Positions 28,901 through 40,866 of a stretch of 64,000 bases of DNA are shown here, in pieces. The position numbers and the translations under genes were made by a program. Where the stretch lies: contig CDRNVI010000140.1 in assembly GCA_977017575.1 (NCBI GenBank), positions 248,001 through 312,000 of the forward strand, read 5' to 3'. The stretch is from Paramoeba atlantica. Its lineage: Eukaryota; Discosea. How positions within the stretch are numbered: the stretch's first letter is position 1; each line of letters opens with the position of its first letter. The notes under the pieces are model-generated. The model saw only the letters and a program-made list of their open reading frames with translations, ran no database searches and was not told where the DNA came from.

Positions 28901-31900
28901 CTGGGTTTTTATTTATTTATTTATTTATTATTTATTTTTTAATTTGTGATTCTTTCTCGTCTTTTTTCTTTTTTTCTTTTCATCTTTTTCTTATTGGTTT
29001 CCAAAATAGTTACTTCCGACGATACACAAACTTCTATGGAAGAACAGGACAAAATGCACCACTTATTGCGACCGATGGGTTGAGTGATTTTAGAGATTGG
29101 GTCAATCAAATTGAAAAATGGCAAACTCCAATTCTTCAGGATTCGAATTTGCCTGATTGGTATAAGCAGGTGAATATCTATTTTTTTCTTTTTTTTCTTT
29201 TTCAAATGGAAGTTGAGGAAGAGAGAAGAGAACGAGAACGAGAACGAAAGAACGAGATTGTTTCTTTCGATGTCTTTGTTGACCAAACGTTTGAATAGGC
29301 CTTATTCAATGAATTGTATTACATTGTTGAAGGAGGTTCGATTTGGATTGGAGAAAGAGTTTCTGATGATCTTGAGTTGCGAAAAAATCAAATGGTGGTC
29401 AAACCTGATCGAGTCGATCAAGAGACTTTTCGAACTGTTGGAAGATTTGGGTATATTTTTTTCCCTTCTTTTATTTGATTTTAAGAGAAGTGAGAATGAA
29501 GCAAATATTTTTTACTTTTCAAAAATAATATTTTATTTTTTCGATTAATTTTTCCTTTCCTTTTCTTCCTATTTCAGGTATCTTGAAAGTCTTGAATACA
29601 TCATGGTCAACACATACGATGTCCATTTCTATGGTTCTTGGGCTCTTATTATGTTGTTTCCTTTACTTGATCTGTCATTGCAAGCTGATTTTTGTAATTC
29701 GACTTTGATGACTCATGCAATTGAATGGAAAACTCTCCATTCTGGGTATTTTCTCTCTTTCTTTTCTCTCTTTCTTTTCTCTCTTTCTTTTCTCTCTTTC
29801 TTTTCTCTCTTTTCTCCTGATTCTCTTTTCTCTTTTTCCCTTTTTCACACAAATTCTCCTTGTACAATGTAGAGACAAAGCTATTCGAAAAGTTAAAGGT
29901 GCTGTTCCTCATGATCTTGGAAACCCTGGTGATGATCCTTGGACTATGGTCAATTCTTACTGTATCCAAGTATTTTTTTCTTTGTTTTTATCATTTTAAC
30001 TTTTCCCGTCTTCCTCTGCTCTCTTTTTTCTCTTTTCTCTTTTTTCTTGGCTAAAAAATTTCAATCTCCAGGAAATTAATTCATGGAAAGATTTGAACAG
30101 TAAACTTGTTCTTCAAGTCTACAGAGATTACCATGTGACACAAGATATTGAATTTTTGAAACAATGTTGGCCTGTTGTGCAAATTGCGGTTGATTATGTT
30201 TCGAAGTTTGATAAGGATGGTGATGGTTTGCTTGAGAATGAAGGATTTCCTGATCAGGTCTTTTTTCTTTCTTGGTCTTTTCTCTCTTTTTTTATTCTCT
30301 TGAATAAAAATTTTCTTTTTTTTTTCTTTTTAACAGACATATGATACTTGGTCTGCGACCGGTCCAAGTGCTTACTGTGGTGGTCTTTGGGTTTGCGCTA
30401 TGTCTGCTTGTGAGAAAATGGCAGGTTTATTATTATTTCTTTTTGACTGAAAAGACTCTTAGTGAGATTGTATTGTTTGTTGTGTTAGGTGTTTGTGAAA
30501 TTGAATAATTTATTATTTTTGTGAGTTTTTGAGCTTTCGGTTTTGTTCTTTTGCTTAATTCCTCTTTTTCAAAAACAGAGGTGTTGGGAGAACCTGTCAA
30601 AGCCAAAGTCTTCCACGAAAAATGGGAAAAAGCCAAAAAAGCCTATCACGACAAATTGTGGAGTGGAGATTATTACCTTTATGATACAAGTGATAGTGAT
30701 CATTTTGATTCAATTCAAGCTGATAGTATGTGTGGGCAATGGTGGGCACGTGCTTCGGGATTGCCTTGTATTTCTGAAGATTCTTGTGTTAAATCTTCTT
30801 TGAAGAAAATCTTTGAGTTTAATGTCAAGAAGTTTCAGTGTGGGCAAATTGGTCCTATTAATGGTATGAAACCTGATGGGAAGATTGATACGTCTTGTAT
30901 GCAGTCTGTCGAGGTATTTAAAATTATTATTTTTCATGATTATTTTGGAAAATAAGAGTGCTGTCTCTTTTGAATGGTTGAATTTTTCTTAATTTCTTCT
31001 CTTTGATTAGGTTTGGACTGGGACTGCATATGGGCTTGCCTCAGCAATGATGCAGGAAGGGTTAATCGAGGAAGCATTTTCGACTGCAAAAGGAATCGCC
31101 AGAGTCACATATGAGACGGTTGGTTATATGTTTCAGACACCCGAAGCTTGGGATACTAGCGGTAATTACCGTGCATTGGCTTATATGCGCCCACTTGCTA
31201 TTTGGGGAATGCAGTATGCCTGGGAGCATGGAGCTCAACAACTCAGGCCAAATCCTAATCAGTATCTTCTTTTTTTTTTTCTTTTGATTTCTTTTTCTCT
31301 TTTTTTCATCGAAGATTATTGCGCTTTCCTTTTTTTTTTTTAATATTTATTTTCAAAAGGGATCTTCTCGAGACAGAACTCGCTGCTGAAATTAAGGCAC
31401 TCAAATCATCTGGTGTGTTTGGCCTTGGGCTAGGATCAGGAGGATCAAAAGAGAAGAAGAAGGCTCTCCCAACGCTTCACGTTGTCTTTGTTGGCGAAAC
31501 AAAGACAAGTAATATTCATGACTTGTTCCTTGCTTGTTGGAAACGTCACCCTGTCGATGATTTCATTCGGGCTTCCGCTGAGGGCGAAATTGAAATTGCA
31601 GGAGAGGAAACTTTAAGTAGTGGTGGACCTGTGAAGTATAAGTTAATTCTCTGTGACACTCGCGAAACTGGAAAGATGATGATTCAATGCAAGCATGCGG
31701 CGGTGATTGTTTGTTCTTACAATGTGGCAAACAAGTCGTCTCGTGATTGGATGGAAAAGGTGTTTTTCCCTGAAGCTCGTGAGAATCTCCCACATACACC
31801 TCTATTGATGGTTGCCACTGGGATTGAAATTCGTCAATCTCCCCAACCTCCTCCAGAATATGTTTTGACATCGGAGGAAACAAAAGCTTATTCGATTGAA

Positions 31901-32107
31901 CTTCAAAAGTCTTGTCCAAATATTCGATCTCATGTTGAGTGTTCTCCTGTGACGTTTAAGGGTTTTAGAACTTTAGCGAATGCTGGTCTTTTGATTTGTT
32001 TGATTGGAAAGGTCAAAGAATCTGAAAAGTCCAATTTGCCAGAGGCAGGAGCTGCGGCCATGGAAAAAATGAAGCAAAAAGATGATCAAAATTGTCTCGT
32101 GATGTAA
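25978..32107 (+). CDS. GBA2-type non-lysosomal glucosylceramidase fused to a C-terminal Rho-like pseudo-GTPase with CaaX box
   Basis: ATG at 25978 opens an N-terminal domain of about 145 residues that I do not recognise ([18 protein letters not shown]). From exon 2 (26493) the protein follows GBA2: [62 protein letters not shown], then [19 protein letters not shown] with the catalytic Glu region, [31 protein letters not shown] with the Asp region, [11 protein letters not shown], and [20 protein letters not shown]. The glucosidase hydrolyses glucosylceramide at the cytosolic face of membranes. An intron from about 31262 (donor gtatct) to 31359 joins it in phase to [16 protein letters not shown] Rho-like domain follows: [37 protein letters not shown], ending in CLVM, a CaaX box. 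Nucleotide-binding motifs are degenerate. At least fifteen introns. That the two parts form one transcript is inferred from splice phase. Confidence 0.85.
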
Positions 32108-32636
32108 GTTCAAAAACATGAACAAGTTAATCAAAACAAGAAGATTTTTATGAAGTGATTAGAAGATAAACTTTCTTTTTTTTTTAAAAAAAACTCTTCT
32201 TTCTTATCAGTTGATTCAAAAAACAATAATAACGTTCTGTCTGTTCTTTCAAAATGAGCTCCTCAAGAAAGCAATCATTTTGATGAATCCTGAATGACGA
32301 TAGTTGATTGGTTTGGGAACTACAGGAATTCTTTTCGTTGGTTTTTTCTGCAATCTTTGTGTCCTAATTGCGACCAGTCTGGTGGTTGAGGTTGGTTGGA
32401 GATCACAAAAAATAATTTGAAGAGAAATAAGAAATCAAATTAAATTATTGAACAACACCTCCTTGCTTGACGAACTTTTTAATGTTCCGTTGTTTTGGGA
32501 ACATTTCTAACAGTTTTTGGTATTGTTTTTTTGGGATAGTGGTTCAAAACGATTGTGTCAAATTGTGTTCTTTTGATTCGGTCGAGCACCAGGAACAAGA
32601 GCTCCTTTTCATCATCCTTTGTCTCTCTTGAGGAAA
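32108..32636. other. Convergent intergenic region
   Basis: The 3' ends of the glucosylceramidase fusion (+) and GTP cyclohydrolase (-) face each other here. A minus-strand frame at 32479-32844 overlaps the last cyclohydrolase exon in another frame and is a shadow. No gene is seen. Confidence 0.5.
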
Positions 32637-33570
32637 TTACTTTTTCAAGAGAGACAAGAATTCTTGGCGGCTCCTGTGGTCTTCGCGGAAGACTCCACAC
32701 ATAGCGCTGGTTGTTGTTGTAGAGCCTGGCTTCTGTGCTCCACGCATAACCATACACATGTGTCTGTTGAATAAAGAAGTTAATATCTCCAATTGTAATA
32801 ACAGGAAGAAAGAGAGAGAAGAGAGAGAGAAGACATACACGCACTCACAAACGACAGCGACACCAGTTGGTTCAACGGCTTCCATGATGGCGTTTGCGAT
32901 GTCTCGAGTAAGTCTTTCTTGGATCTAAAAAGAAAAAGATATCCTCCTGAGCTACTCGAGAGAAAAACGAAGTTTGAAAAGAAGAAAAAGATAAAAAACC
33001 TGAAGTCGTCGAGCAAACATCTCTGCGATCCGAGCCAACTTGCTCAACCCCAGAACCTAAACAAAAAGATAAGAAACCAAAAAACAAAAATGTTATTTTC
33101 TAAAAAAAAAATAGATCTAAAAAAACCTTATCTTTTGGAATATAAGCCATGTGTACTTTCCCAAAGAAAGGGACCATGTGGTGTTCACAAAGAGAGTAGA
33201 TTTCAATATCTTTCACAACAATCATATCATCATGTCCAGGATCCATTGTAAAAACAGCGCCATTGACAACATCTAAAAAAGAAAAATTTGAGAAAAAACA
33301 AAAAAAAAAGAAAATATCAAAAAAAAACAAAAAGAAAAAGAAAGAAGAAGAAAGGTCTTTCCGCAAACCTTTAAGTGTCTCATTGTATCCTTTCGTAAAG
33401 AATTGGAGGGCCTTTGCACACCTCTCAGGTGTTTTCTTCAACCCTTCTCTCTCTTTATCTTCCCCAACTATATCAATAATCTCCGCAAATGATTTTGCAA
33501 GGGCAACAGTTGTTTTATCTTCTTTGACTAAGTCCGAACCATAATCGTACTCATCCGCCATAGAACCCAT
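32637..33570 (-). CDS. GTP cyclohydrolase I
   Basis: Five exons: 33570-33369 ([42 protein letters not shown]), 33272-33127 ([20 protein letters not shown], then [18 protein letters not shown]), a short exon near 33057-33001 ([18 protein letters not shown]), 32926-32838 ([27 protein letters not shown]) and 32767-32637 ([20 protein letters not shown] to FLSLLKK). The zinc ligands are visible as Cys and His in SLCEHH and Cys in HMCMVMRG, and the catalytic QERLT is present. The enzyme makes dihydroneopterin triphosphate from GTP, the first step to folate or tetrahydrobiopterin. The short N-terminal extension is acidic. A second in-frame ATG three codons downstream (MADEYDYG) could be the true start. 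All introns are very short. Confidence 0.94.
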
Positions 33571-33840
33571 AAGAGAAGAAAAGGAGACGAGTGAAAGCGA
33601 GAAAGGTGAGCGACAAAAGAGAAAGAAAAAGAGAATGATGACGAAACGAAAAGACGTCGATTGCTTAATTTAGAGCTCTAGAAAAGTTTTTCTCTTTCTG
33701 TCTTTTCGCACCCTTTTTTTTGCTCGGCTGTTTTTTTCTTGCCTCACTTTTATTGCTCCTTATTTTAGTTGCTCTCACTCGATCTTTGTTTTTTTGCTCG
33801 CTTTGATTCTTTTTTATTCAATTTTCCATTGGCTCTGGAT

Positions 33841-36049
33841 TTACAACAAGAGTTGTTCGTTGATATCAAAGGGTCTCAGAGTGGAGAGTTGGGGAACCTA
33901 AAATTTTCCACCAATCAGAAAAAATATTTCATTTTTTTTTCAAAAAAAAAAAGTGGAGAGTGGAACAGAGGAAACCTGTGTCAGCTTTCTGTGGATGATG
34001 AGTTTCCTAATCTTCATCACCAACTCCGCGTAAGAAATATCTCCACCTAAAATATTTTGTTCAGAAAATTCAAAAAGAAAGATCAAAACAGAGAAGAAAA
34101 GAAACCAGAAGCGTTAACGACTTGCAAAAATGCCCAAGTCATTGCTCCATATGATTCTCCTCCAAATTGGGAACCAATGGAGACGTCACTATCCTCACAG
34201 CCGCTGTGTTAAAAAGGAAAATAGATCAGAGGAAGAAGGAAGAATTTGGTTTGGAGGCTCAAAATACCTGATCAAAATCACATCCTTGGGACCACAATTG
34301 CCTGTTGGGATGTAGTAAATACAAATTCTGTGACTCAATAGAGCAGAAAGAAAAATTCAAAAATCAAACCACGCCCAATCTTATGAAATCCATGAACCTT
34401 TGCTCGTCGCCTACGTCCTCCAACCTTTGCAGGAGCCTGATGGCGAGCAATCTTTTTAATTTTTGTGTGCTTTTCTGTCTTTTCTTTTTCAGGTTCGGTG
34501 GTATAAATTCTCTCTGAATTCTCTCTGGGATAAAGCAAGAAATCAATATTTTCTTCAGCGAGGTTTTGAGTGAAAAGGGAAGATATTGTGAGAGAGAACC
34601 TAAATTCGCCATCTGAAGTTTCAAAAATGATTCGTTGGAATGGGAGATCCAAAATTGTACCAGAATGGCAACAATCCATCACACAAGTGACTCGAACACC
34701 GTCCGAAACTCGATCAACCAGAAGTTTTTTCAACTGATAAGAAGAGCTCAATTATTGAAGGTCATCAAACATACTCTCAGTTCAAAAGAAAAAGAGTGAA
34801 CCTCATCATCAATGATAACTCCAGCAGTGTCTTTGTCGCAAGGGCAAATCGCCTCATCCATGCCATCTTCTTCATCTTTATTTTTATCCTTAACTTGAGC
34901 TAAAAAACCAAAACTTAGTTCTATTTACAAGAATGAAAAAATATTAATTAGAGAAAAAAGGCGAACTTCCATGTCCACTGTAGTTGAACACAAGTGAATC
35001 TCCGGGAGAAGCGCCCTGAGTGAGCCAATGAATTCCCTCGAGAATATTTTTCTTGGTAGGCCAAGTACGTTTGTCCTTTTTAAAATTTATCAGTTTTTCC
35101 AAAAAAAACTTCGAATTTGTTTGAATTCTTCAAAAAAAAAAACACGAACAGGATTGCCTTCGTCGACAAGAAGTCGAATGTGCTCATCCTCAAACCCAAA
35201 ATGTGAAATCAAAGCTTCTCGAAAATGATGGGCATCGTTAACACACCCATCCAATCCTCCATCACCCTAAGAAAGAAGGAAATTAGAAAAATGATAAAAA
35301 GATATTATTTCAAGAACAAAAAAGAATATTTTTTTGAGATAGAGGAAGAAATTTCAACCTTAGGACTATCCAAATAATTGATACCAATGACAAGAGCTCT
35401 TTTGTGAGATTTTGGGTGGGGTTTCCATGTTGGGGTTGTGCTAATATAACTGAGGGAGATGGTGATTGTTGCCTCTCCAACAGGTTTTCCTTCATTGTCT
35501 TTTAGGGGGAGAGTTTCCTTGAAAGAAAAAAGTCAAAAAAAAAAGACAAGAGAAGGAAGAATCAATTTGGGAGATGAAAACCTTTTTTAATTTTTTCCCT
35601 GAATAATATTCATCCAAAGAGAAAGTAGCAGCTCCAATGAAATCATCTTTTCGGCATCGATCTTCATCCCAGACCTGAGAAGAAAATCAGACAGTCATCA
35701 CAGGATTAACAGGGAAAAAGAAGAAAAGGGAACCTGAAAGACAACTTCTGTGGGTCTTCCTTCAACAGGAACTGAATAATCTGAAACATAATCGAAGAAT
35801 TATCAAATCAAATTTTGTAAACAAAACTATTTCAAATCTAAAAACCAAACCTTTATTCCAAACAGGATCTTCACAGTCAGTGAAAGTGGTGGACCGTTCC
35901 TTTTCCACACCATCCACCAAAACAACAACATACGGGTCACTCTTTCCTCCCCCACTCGAAAAATACGAATCCATATCAGGAAGAGAACTAGCTTCATGGA
36001 GTGTGGCATACAAAACCCCTGTCTCTTCTCTCTTTTCCTCTTCAGCCAT
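33841..36049 (-). CDS. C2-domain metacaspase (caspase-like cysteine peptidase)
   Basis: ATG at 36049 gives [20 protein letters not shown], the start of an N-terminal C2 domain ([45 protein letters not shown]). After [14 protein letters not shown] the peptidase begins: [13 protein letters not shown] (about 35400), [27 protein letters not shown] with the catalytic His (about 34990), [12 protein letters not shown], then [18 protein letters not shown] with the catalytic Cys (about 34670). The p10-like part follows: [47 protein letters not shown], and the end [17 protein letters not shown] with a TAA at 33841. An Arg/Lys-rich insert ([11 protein letters not shown]) separates the two parts. Metacaspases cleave after Arg or Lys and usually need calcium; a C2 domain would bring it to membranes. 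It has about ten exons. Confidence 0.9.
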
Positions 36050-36343
36050 CTTGTTGTTGTTGTTGATGGTGTTTGTTGGTGTTTCTTTCAAAGAAGAGCA
36101 AAAAAATGAAACTAATTTTTTGCGAGCGTGAATGGCTATTTTTAGGTTTCTTTTAATTTTCATATCTGAAAGAGATTTGTCGGACACCCAAATTTGGAAC
36201 ACATTTTCCTATTTTTGGATAATTTGGACCTGTTCCTTGTTTTGGTGAATTTGGTTTTTTGGTTGAGGTGACAGTTTTTTTTTGGTTTGGTTTTTTTTGG
36301 TTTTTTTGCGATTTTGGTTGGGATTCTGAAGGACGACAACACA
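36050..36343. promoter_or_regulatory. Divergent region between metacaspase and receptor copy 1
   Basis: These 294 bp separate two genes transcribed away from each other. T-rich tracts (36265-36310) lie just before the receptor start. I see no clear TATA box. Confidence 0.4.
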
Positions 36344-38232
36344 ATGTACCTGTTGTGTCTCCTTCTGATGTATTCCTTCGACTGGACTTCTATTGGGGGC
36401 TTGGCTTTTTGTTCGGATTTCCCAACTCGTCCTCATTATCGTACTTCTCCTCCCACAAACGAAACATGTTTTGAATACGAACTCGAAAATGAATGTTCTT
36501 CTCTTTTGAACGATGTCAATGTAAACTCAACAATCCAACACATTTTGTTTGATTCAATCAGTTTGAATGTTTCTGATGTTCGATTGGTTCCATCGGGTTG
36601 TCGAAGACCATTTTTGTGGTTTGTTTGTGGATTGGTGTTTCCTCGTTGTCCTTCTGAAACAATAGAAGAACAACTTTGTCGACAAGTTGAAGGATGTCAT
36701 CAAGTCAACGAAATATGTGAACCATTTGGTCTTTCTTTTGATTGTTCTTTTCCTGCCTTTTTGGATGGGGATGAAGAAGATGAAGAATGTTCAACAAGAA
36801 TTTCAAAAGAAATTGAAGAAGCAACAGAAAATGGAATCAAAGTGGAAACATGTTTGGGAGAACAAAAAGAAACAATTGAATGTTGTCCAGATCCATTTAT
36901 TGTTGATTTTGAAGGAGAATGTGTTGTTGAATGCCCACAATATGCGTATGGGAAACGATATGAAACAAACGCTCAGATTGCTCTGTTTGTGTTGTTATGG
37001 GTTGGAGTTGTGAGTGTATTTATTGGACAGTTTCCTCTTTTTATGATGTCTTTGAATACAAGGTGAGTGTTTTTTATGTTTTTTAAATCTCAATTTTAGT
37101 GAAATCAACTGAAGACAATCAGAAAACTATTCTTTCCATCATTAACAATTGAAAATTAACTTGGTTTCTCTTTGAAAGGTATCCAGCTTATGTTTTGCTG
37201 TTTGCGATCATTGGAAGCCTTGTCTTTGAATTATTTTTTTCATTTGCAATGTTTGCTGGTTTGAATTTTTCTTTCCAACAATCTCATTTTTACAAATTTT
37301 AAATAAAATCCAAATTTTCAGGTGGATTTGAAGAATATTTATGTGGAAATGAAGAAAGTTATCTTGCTGCATTAAATCATTTTGGAAGATCTCGAGTTGC
37401 AGGAGTTCAAATGAGTTTTTGGATGTTGTTTACAAACATAACATTATCATTGTGGGCAGTCCAATCTTTTAATACCTTTTGTTTTATTGCAAGGTACTTT
37501 TTCTTTTCTTTTTTTATCTTTATTTTGAGATTTCTATTGATTTCTTTATTCAGGGTTAAGTGGAAGTTTTTTGAACGATTTGTTGATGGTTCAATTTCCA
37601 AATGGATTCAAATTTGTTTTGTTGTGCCATGTTTTTTCATCCCTTTTGCTCTCTTTCTCTTTTGTGTGATTTACTTTTTCACACACAACTCTTCTTCTGA
37701 CAAACTTATTCTTACTGTCGCATCATTTACTTTTGCTGCATTTCCCTTCAGAAATTCTCCTCTTAATAGTGTATTTCGAGTTTATGGTGCGATTTGCACA
37801 TGTATAGTCGCTCTGTTCGTTGTTTTATCAATCATATTAGTTTTGGGGATTAATTATCGAATTGCTTTCCTTCAATGGAGAGCAATGTTTATCCAATTTT
37901 ACTTCTTAATCGGTTGTGGGATTTATATTTGGTACTATCTGGGGAGTGATCCTGATAGAGTGATACAAAATTATATTAAGTGTGTTGGGTCTCATCCACG
38001 AATTGATCCACCTCCTTGTCAACGAAATCCAAGTGAAGGACGAATTTTGATTTTTTTTACCTATTTGGTAACCTTTTTGTTTCCAGTTCTAGTCAGCTTT
38101 GTTGTTACTTTTACGAATCCTCTTGTGTCTGATTGGTGGAAGGAACTCATTTTCAAACGTAAAATTGTTCGAAGTATGTCTTCCTTGGATACTTTAATGT
38201 CGGACCGATCACCTCGCTCACTTCGTGAATAA
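36344..38232 (+). CDS. Frizzled/Smoothened-like receptor, copy 1 (class A tail)
   Basis: Four exons: 36344-37062, 37179-37258, 37322-37493 and 37554-38232; all joins are GT-AG and in phase. After a signal peptide (MYLLCLLLMYSFDW) comes a Frizzled-type cysteine-rich domain with ten cysteines in the usual order, from ETCFEYELENEC through GCRRPFLWFVCGLVFPRC to the Cys of DEECSTR. A second Cys-rich stalk follows (CLGEQKETIECC, GECVVEC). Seven hydrophobic helices are seen: LFVLLWVGVVSVFIGQF in exon 1, one in exon 2, one in exon 3 (MSFWMLFTNITLSLWAV) and four in exon 4 (PCFFIPFALFLFCVIYFF and on). Frizzled receptors bind extracellular ligands and signal through the cytosol; here the tail is short (FKRKIVRSMSSLD) and lacks KTxxxW. 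Its signal peptide differs from the other copies. Lies tail to tail with copy 2. Confidence 0.92.
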
Positions 38233-38405
38233 AAAAGGTGGGGGGGGGTGAGTGAACATAACTTATTCACACAAACTTGGGAGAATAATTATTTTATTCA
38301 AACAATCTTTCAAAAAGATGTTCTCAAACCCAACAGAGAGAATCAAAGAGGTATTGAATGCCTCACGATTTCCTCCATTACATCAATTATTTTAAATAAA
38401 CAAGC
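38233..38405. other. Shared 3' spacer between copies 1 and 2
   Basis: This 173-bp region follows copy 1 and faces the stop of copy 2. A G-run (ggtggggggggt, about 38247) and the downstream sequence aacataacttattcacac recur as relics in the spacers between copies 3 and 6, so it is part of the amplified unit. Confidence 0.7.
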
Positions 38406-40303
38406 TCAACTCTCTATTTTCGCAGAGGATTGCTTCTGTGAATGAACAGAATCTAATTCTGCTGCACTTCGGATTGCCTTGTGCCGAAAAATCAACTCTT
38501 TCCACCACTCAAATACAAGTGGATTCGTCCAAAAAACAACAAAGCTGACTACAACTGGAAACAAAAATATTACCAAAAAGGATAAAAAAAGCAGAATTCG
38601 TCCTTCACTTAGATTTCGGTGGCAAGGAGGTGGATCAATTCGTGGATGAGACCCAACACACTCAATGTAATTGAACAAAGAATCATCGCCATGATCACCG
38701 ATTAGAAGGAACCAGATAAAAAACCCATAAACAATTAAGAAGTAAACTTGGATAAAAAGACCTCTCCATTGAAAGAGAGCGATTCGATAATTGATCTTCA
38801 AGAGGGTTACAATGGAGAGAAGAAAGAAAAGAACGACAACACTAACGCAAATGAAGCTGTAAATTCGAAACACATCACGGAAAGGATTCACCCCAAATGC
38901 TGCAAAAGTAAATGGTGCTGGTGCAAGATAAAGTTTGTCAGAAGAAGAGTTGTGTGTGAAAAAGAATATCACATTAAAGAGGAAAAACGCAAAAGGAATA
39001 AAAAAGCATGGCACAATAAAACAAATTTGAATCCAGGTAGAAACTGGCTCCTCCACAAATTGCCCAAAAAATTTCCACTTTGTTCTGATCACAATTTCGA
39101 AAATAAGAAAGAAGTCAATTCAAAAAAATTAATTATGAGTGAAATGAAAGAAAGTACCTTGCCAACACACAAAATGTATTGAAGGATTGAACAATCCAGA
39201 GTGACACTACAATTTGTATGAATAATGTATAAAAGCTTATTTGAACTCCTGCAACTCGAGATCTTCCAAAACGGGCAAGGGCAGTGAAATAATTTTCTTC
39301 ATTCCCACAGAAATATTCTTCAAATCCACCTGAAAAATGGAAAGGAATTATTCTCAAACTTTTAATTTCACAAAGAGATTGTAAAAATGGGATTGTTGGA
39401 AAGAAAAATACAAACCAGCAAATGTTGCAAAAGAGAGAAATAATTCGCCCATTAGGTTTGTGATGAGAGCAAGCAACAAAACATAAGCTGGATATCTTTC
39501 AAAGAAAATAAAAAAATAAACCAAGGTGATTTCATTAAAATTGATATTATTTAAAAACATAAAAAAAACACTCACCTTGTATTCAAAGACATCATAAAAA
39601 GAGGAAACTGTCCAATAAATACACTCACAACTCCAACCCATAACGATACAAACAAAGTAATCTGAACACTTGTTTCATATCGTTTCCCATACCAATATTG
39701 TGGACATTCAACAACACACTCTCCTTCAAAATCAACAATAAATGGATCTGGACAACATTCAATCGTTTCTTTTTGTTCTCCCAAACATGTTTCCACTTTG
39801 ATTCCATTTTCTGTTGCTTCTTCAATTTCTTTTGAAATTCTTGTTGAACATTCCTCATCTTCTTCTTCCTCAAAAGGTGGAAAAAGACAATCAATTGAAA
39901 GACCAAATGGTTCACATCTTTCATTGACTTGATGACATCCTTCAACTTGTCGACAAAATTGTTCTTCGATTGTTTCAGAAGGACAACGAGGAAATATCAA
40001 TCCACAAACAAACCACAACAATGGTCTTCGACAATCTGATGGAAACATTCGAATATCAGAAACATTCAAACTAATTACATCAAACAAAATATGTTGAATT
40101 GTTGAGTTGACATTGACATCGTTCAAAAGAGAAGAACATTCGTTTTCGAGTTTGTATTCAAAACATGTTTCGTTTGCGTTTGTGGGAGGAGAAGGGGATG
40201 GTGGTGATGGGATTGGAAGGTTTGGTTGTGGTTGTTTCAAAATTGAACAAAAACAAAAGGTTCCAAAGTTGAAAGAACACAACACAATAAACAACAACTG
40301 CAT
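38406..40303 (-). CDS. Frizzled-like receptor, copy 2 (class B)
   Basis: Exons at 40303-39576, about 39497-39418, 39331-39160 and 39091-38406. The start MQLLFIVLCSFNFGTFCFC is a signal peptide; I prefer it to upstream in-frame ATGs, whose sequence belongs to the repeated promoter module. The linker PSPPSPSPP and the glycosylation site in NANETCFEY precede the CRD. Class B is defined by exon 4 features: TKWKFFGQFV after the third intron, a short first loop (FGVNPFRDVFRIY) and the tail RHKAIRSAAELDSVHSQKQ. Loop residues SFYTLF replace SFWMLF in exon 3. Its intron 1 lacks the gaggagtgtg repeat that the other copies have. Confidence 0.9.
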
Positions 40304-40866
40304 CCCCTTTCTCCAATGAACGCTCGAAAGAACAAACAGCGAGAGAGAACGCCAGAAAACAGGAGAACAACGAGGAAAAGAGGGAAAGTACAACCAGACA
40401 GTCTCTTTTCGGTGTCTGTAAGGCGGACAATGATTTTTCTTTTTGAGTGAGTTGGTTTGGGAGAGAGGAATTGCAGACACTGCCAAGAAAGAGTGACGAA
40501 CAACGAGAGAGAGAGAACGCCAGAGAACGAAGAACAAAAAAGGGTGCTGACGATGAGCGAGTTATCCTTTATTAAGGAGGTTGTCCGGCGAGGAAAGATG
40601 TCCCCTCATTTTAGGGACACCATCCTTTCTTCTTTTTTTTGGGTGGATGGGTTTGGAGAGAGAGGAAAGATTCTTGTTTTGAGTGTCAATTTCAAAAGTA
40701 AAATTGTTCGAAATATGTCAGACTCTCACCTCGCTCACTTCTTGATTCAAAAAGGTGGGGTGATAATTATTTTATTCAAACAATCAACAGACAACAGAGA
40801 GAATCAAAGAGGTATTGAATGCCTCATGATTTCCTCCATTGCATTAGTTATTTTAAATAAACAAGC
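40304..40866. repeat. Array spacer 2/3: promoter module and relic of a class A 3' end
   Basis: From right to left on the minus strand, the spacer holds the leader of copy 2 (two copies of a gagagagaacgccaga motif near 40340 and 40510), then a conserved block with the hairpin gatgtcccc...gggacaccatc (40597-40624), then a plus-strand remnant (about 40686-40790) that matches the end of copy 1: aaaattgttcgaaatatgtc, the stop region and the G-run. No complete gene lies here; open frames across it are artefacts of repetition. Confidence 0.8.

Noticed and set aside
32479..32844. A 121-codon minus-strand frame ([10 protein letters not shown])
   Set aside because: It overlaps the last GTP cyclohydrolase exon in another frame and continues into the 3' flank; it is a shadow.
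36153..36436. Minus-strand frames rich in Lys, Pro and Asn upstream of copy 1
   Set aside because: They are the antisense of T/G-rich leader sequence, with no family resemblance.
39625..39945. A 106-codon alternative-frame ORF within receptor exon 1, same length in nearly all copies
   Set aside because: Conserved length follows from near-identity of exon 1. The product is Lys/Gln/Leu-rich without a recognisable fold, and copy-to-copy changes fit the CRD frame better.
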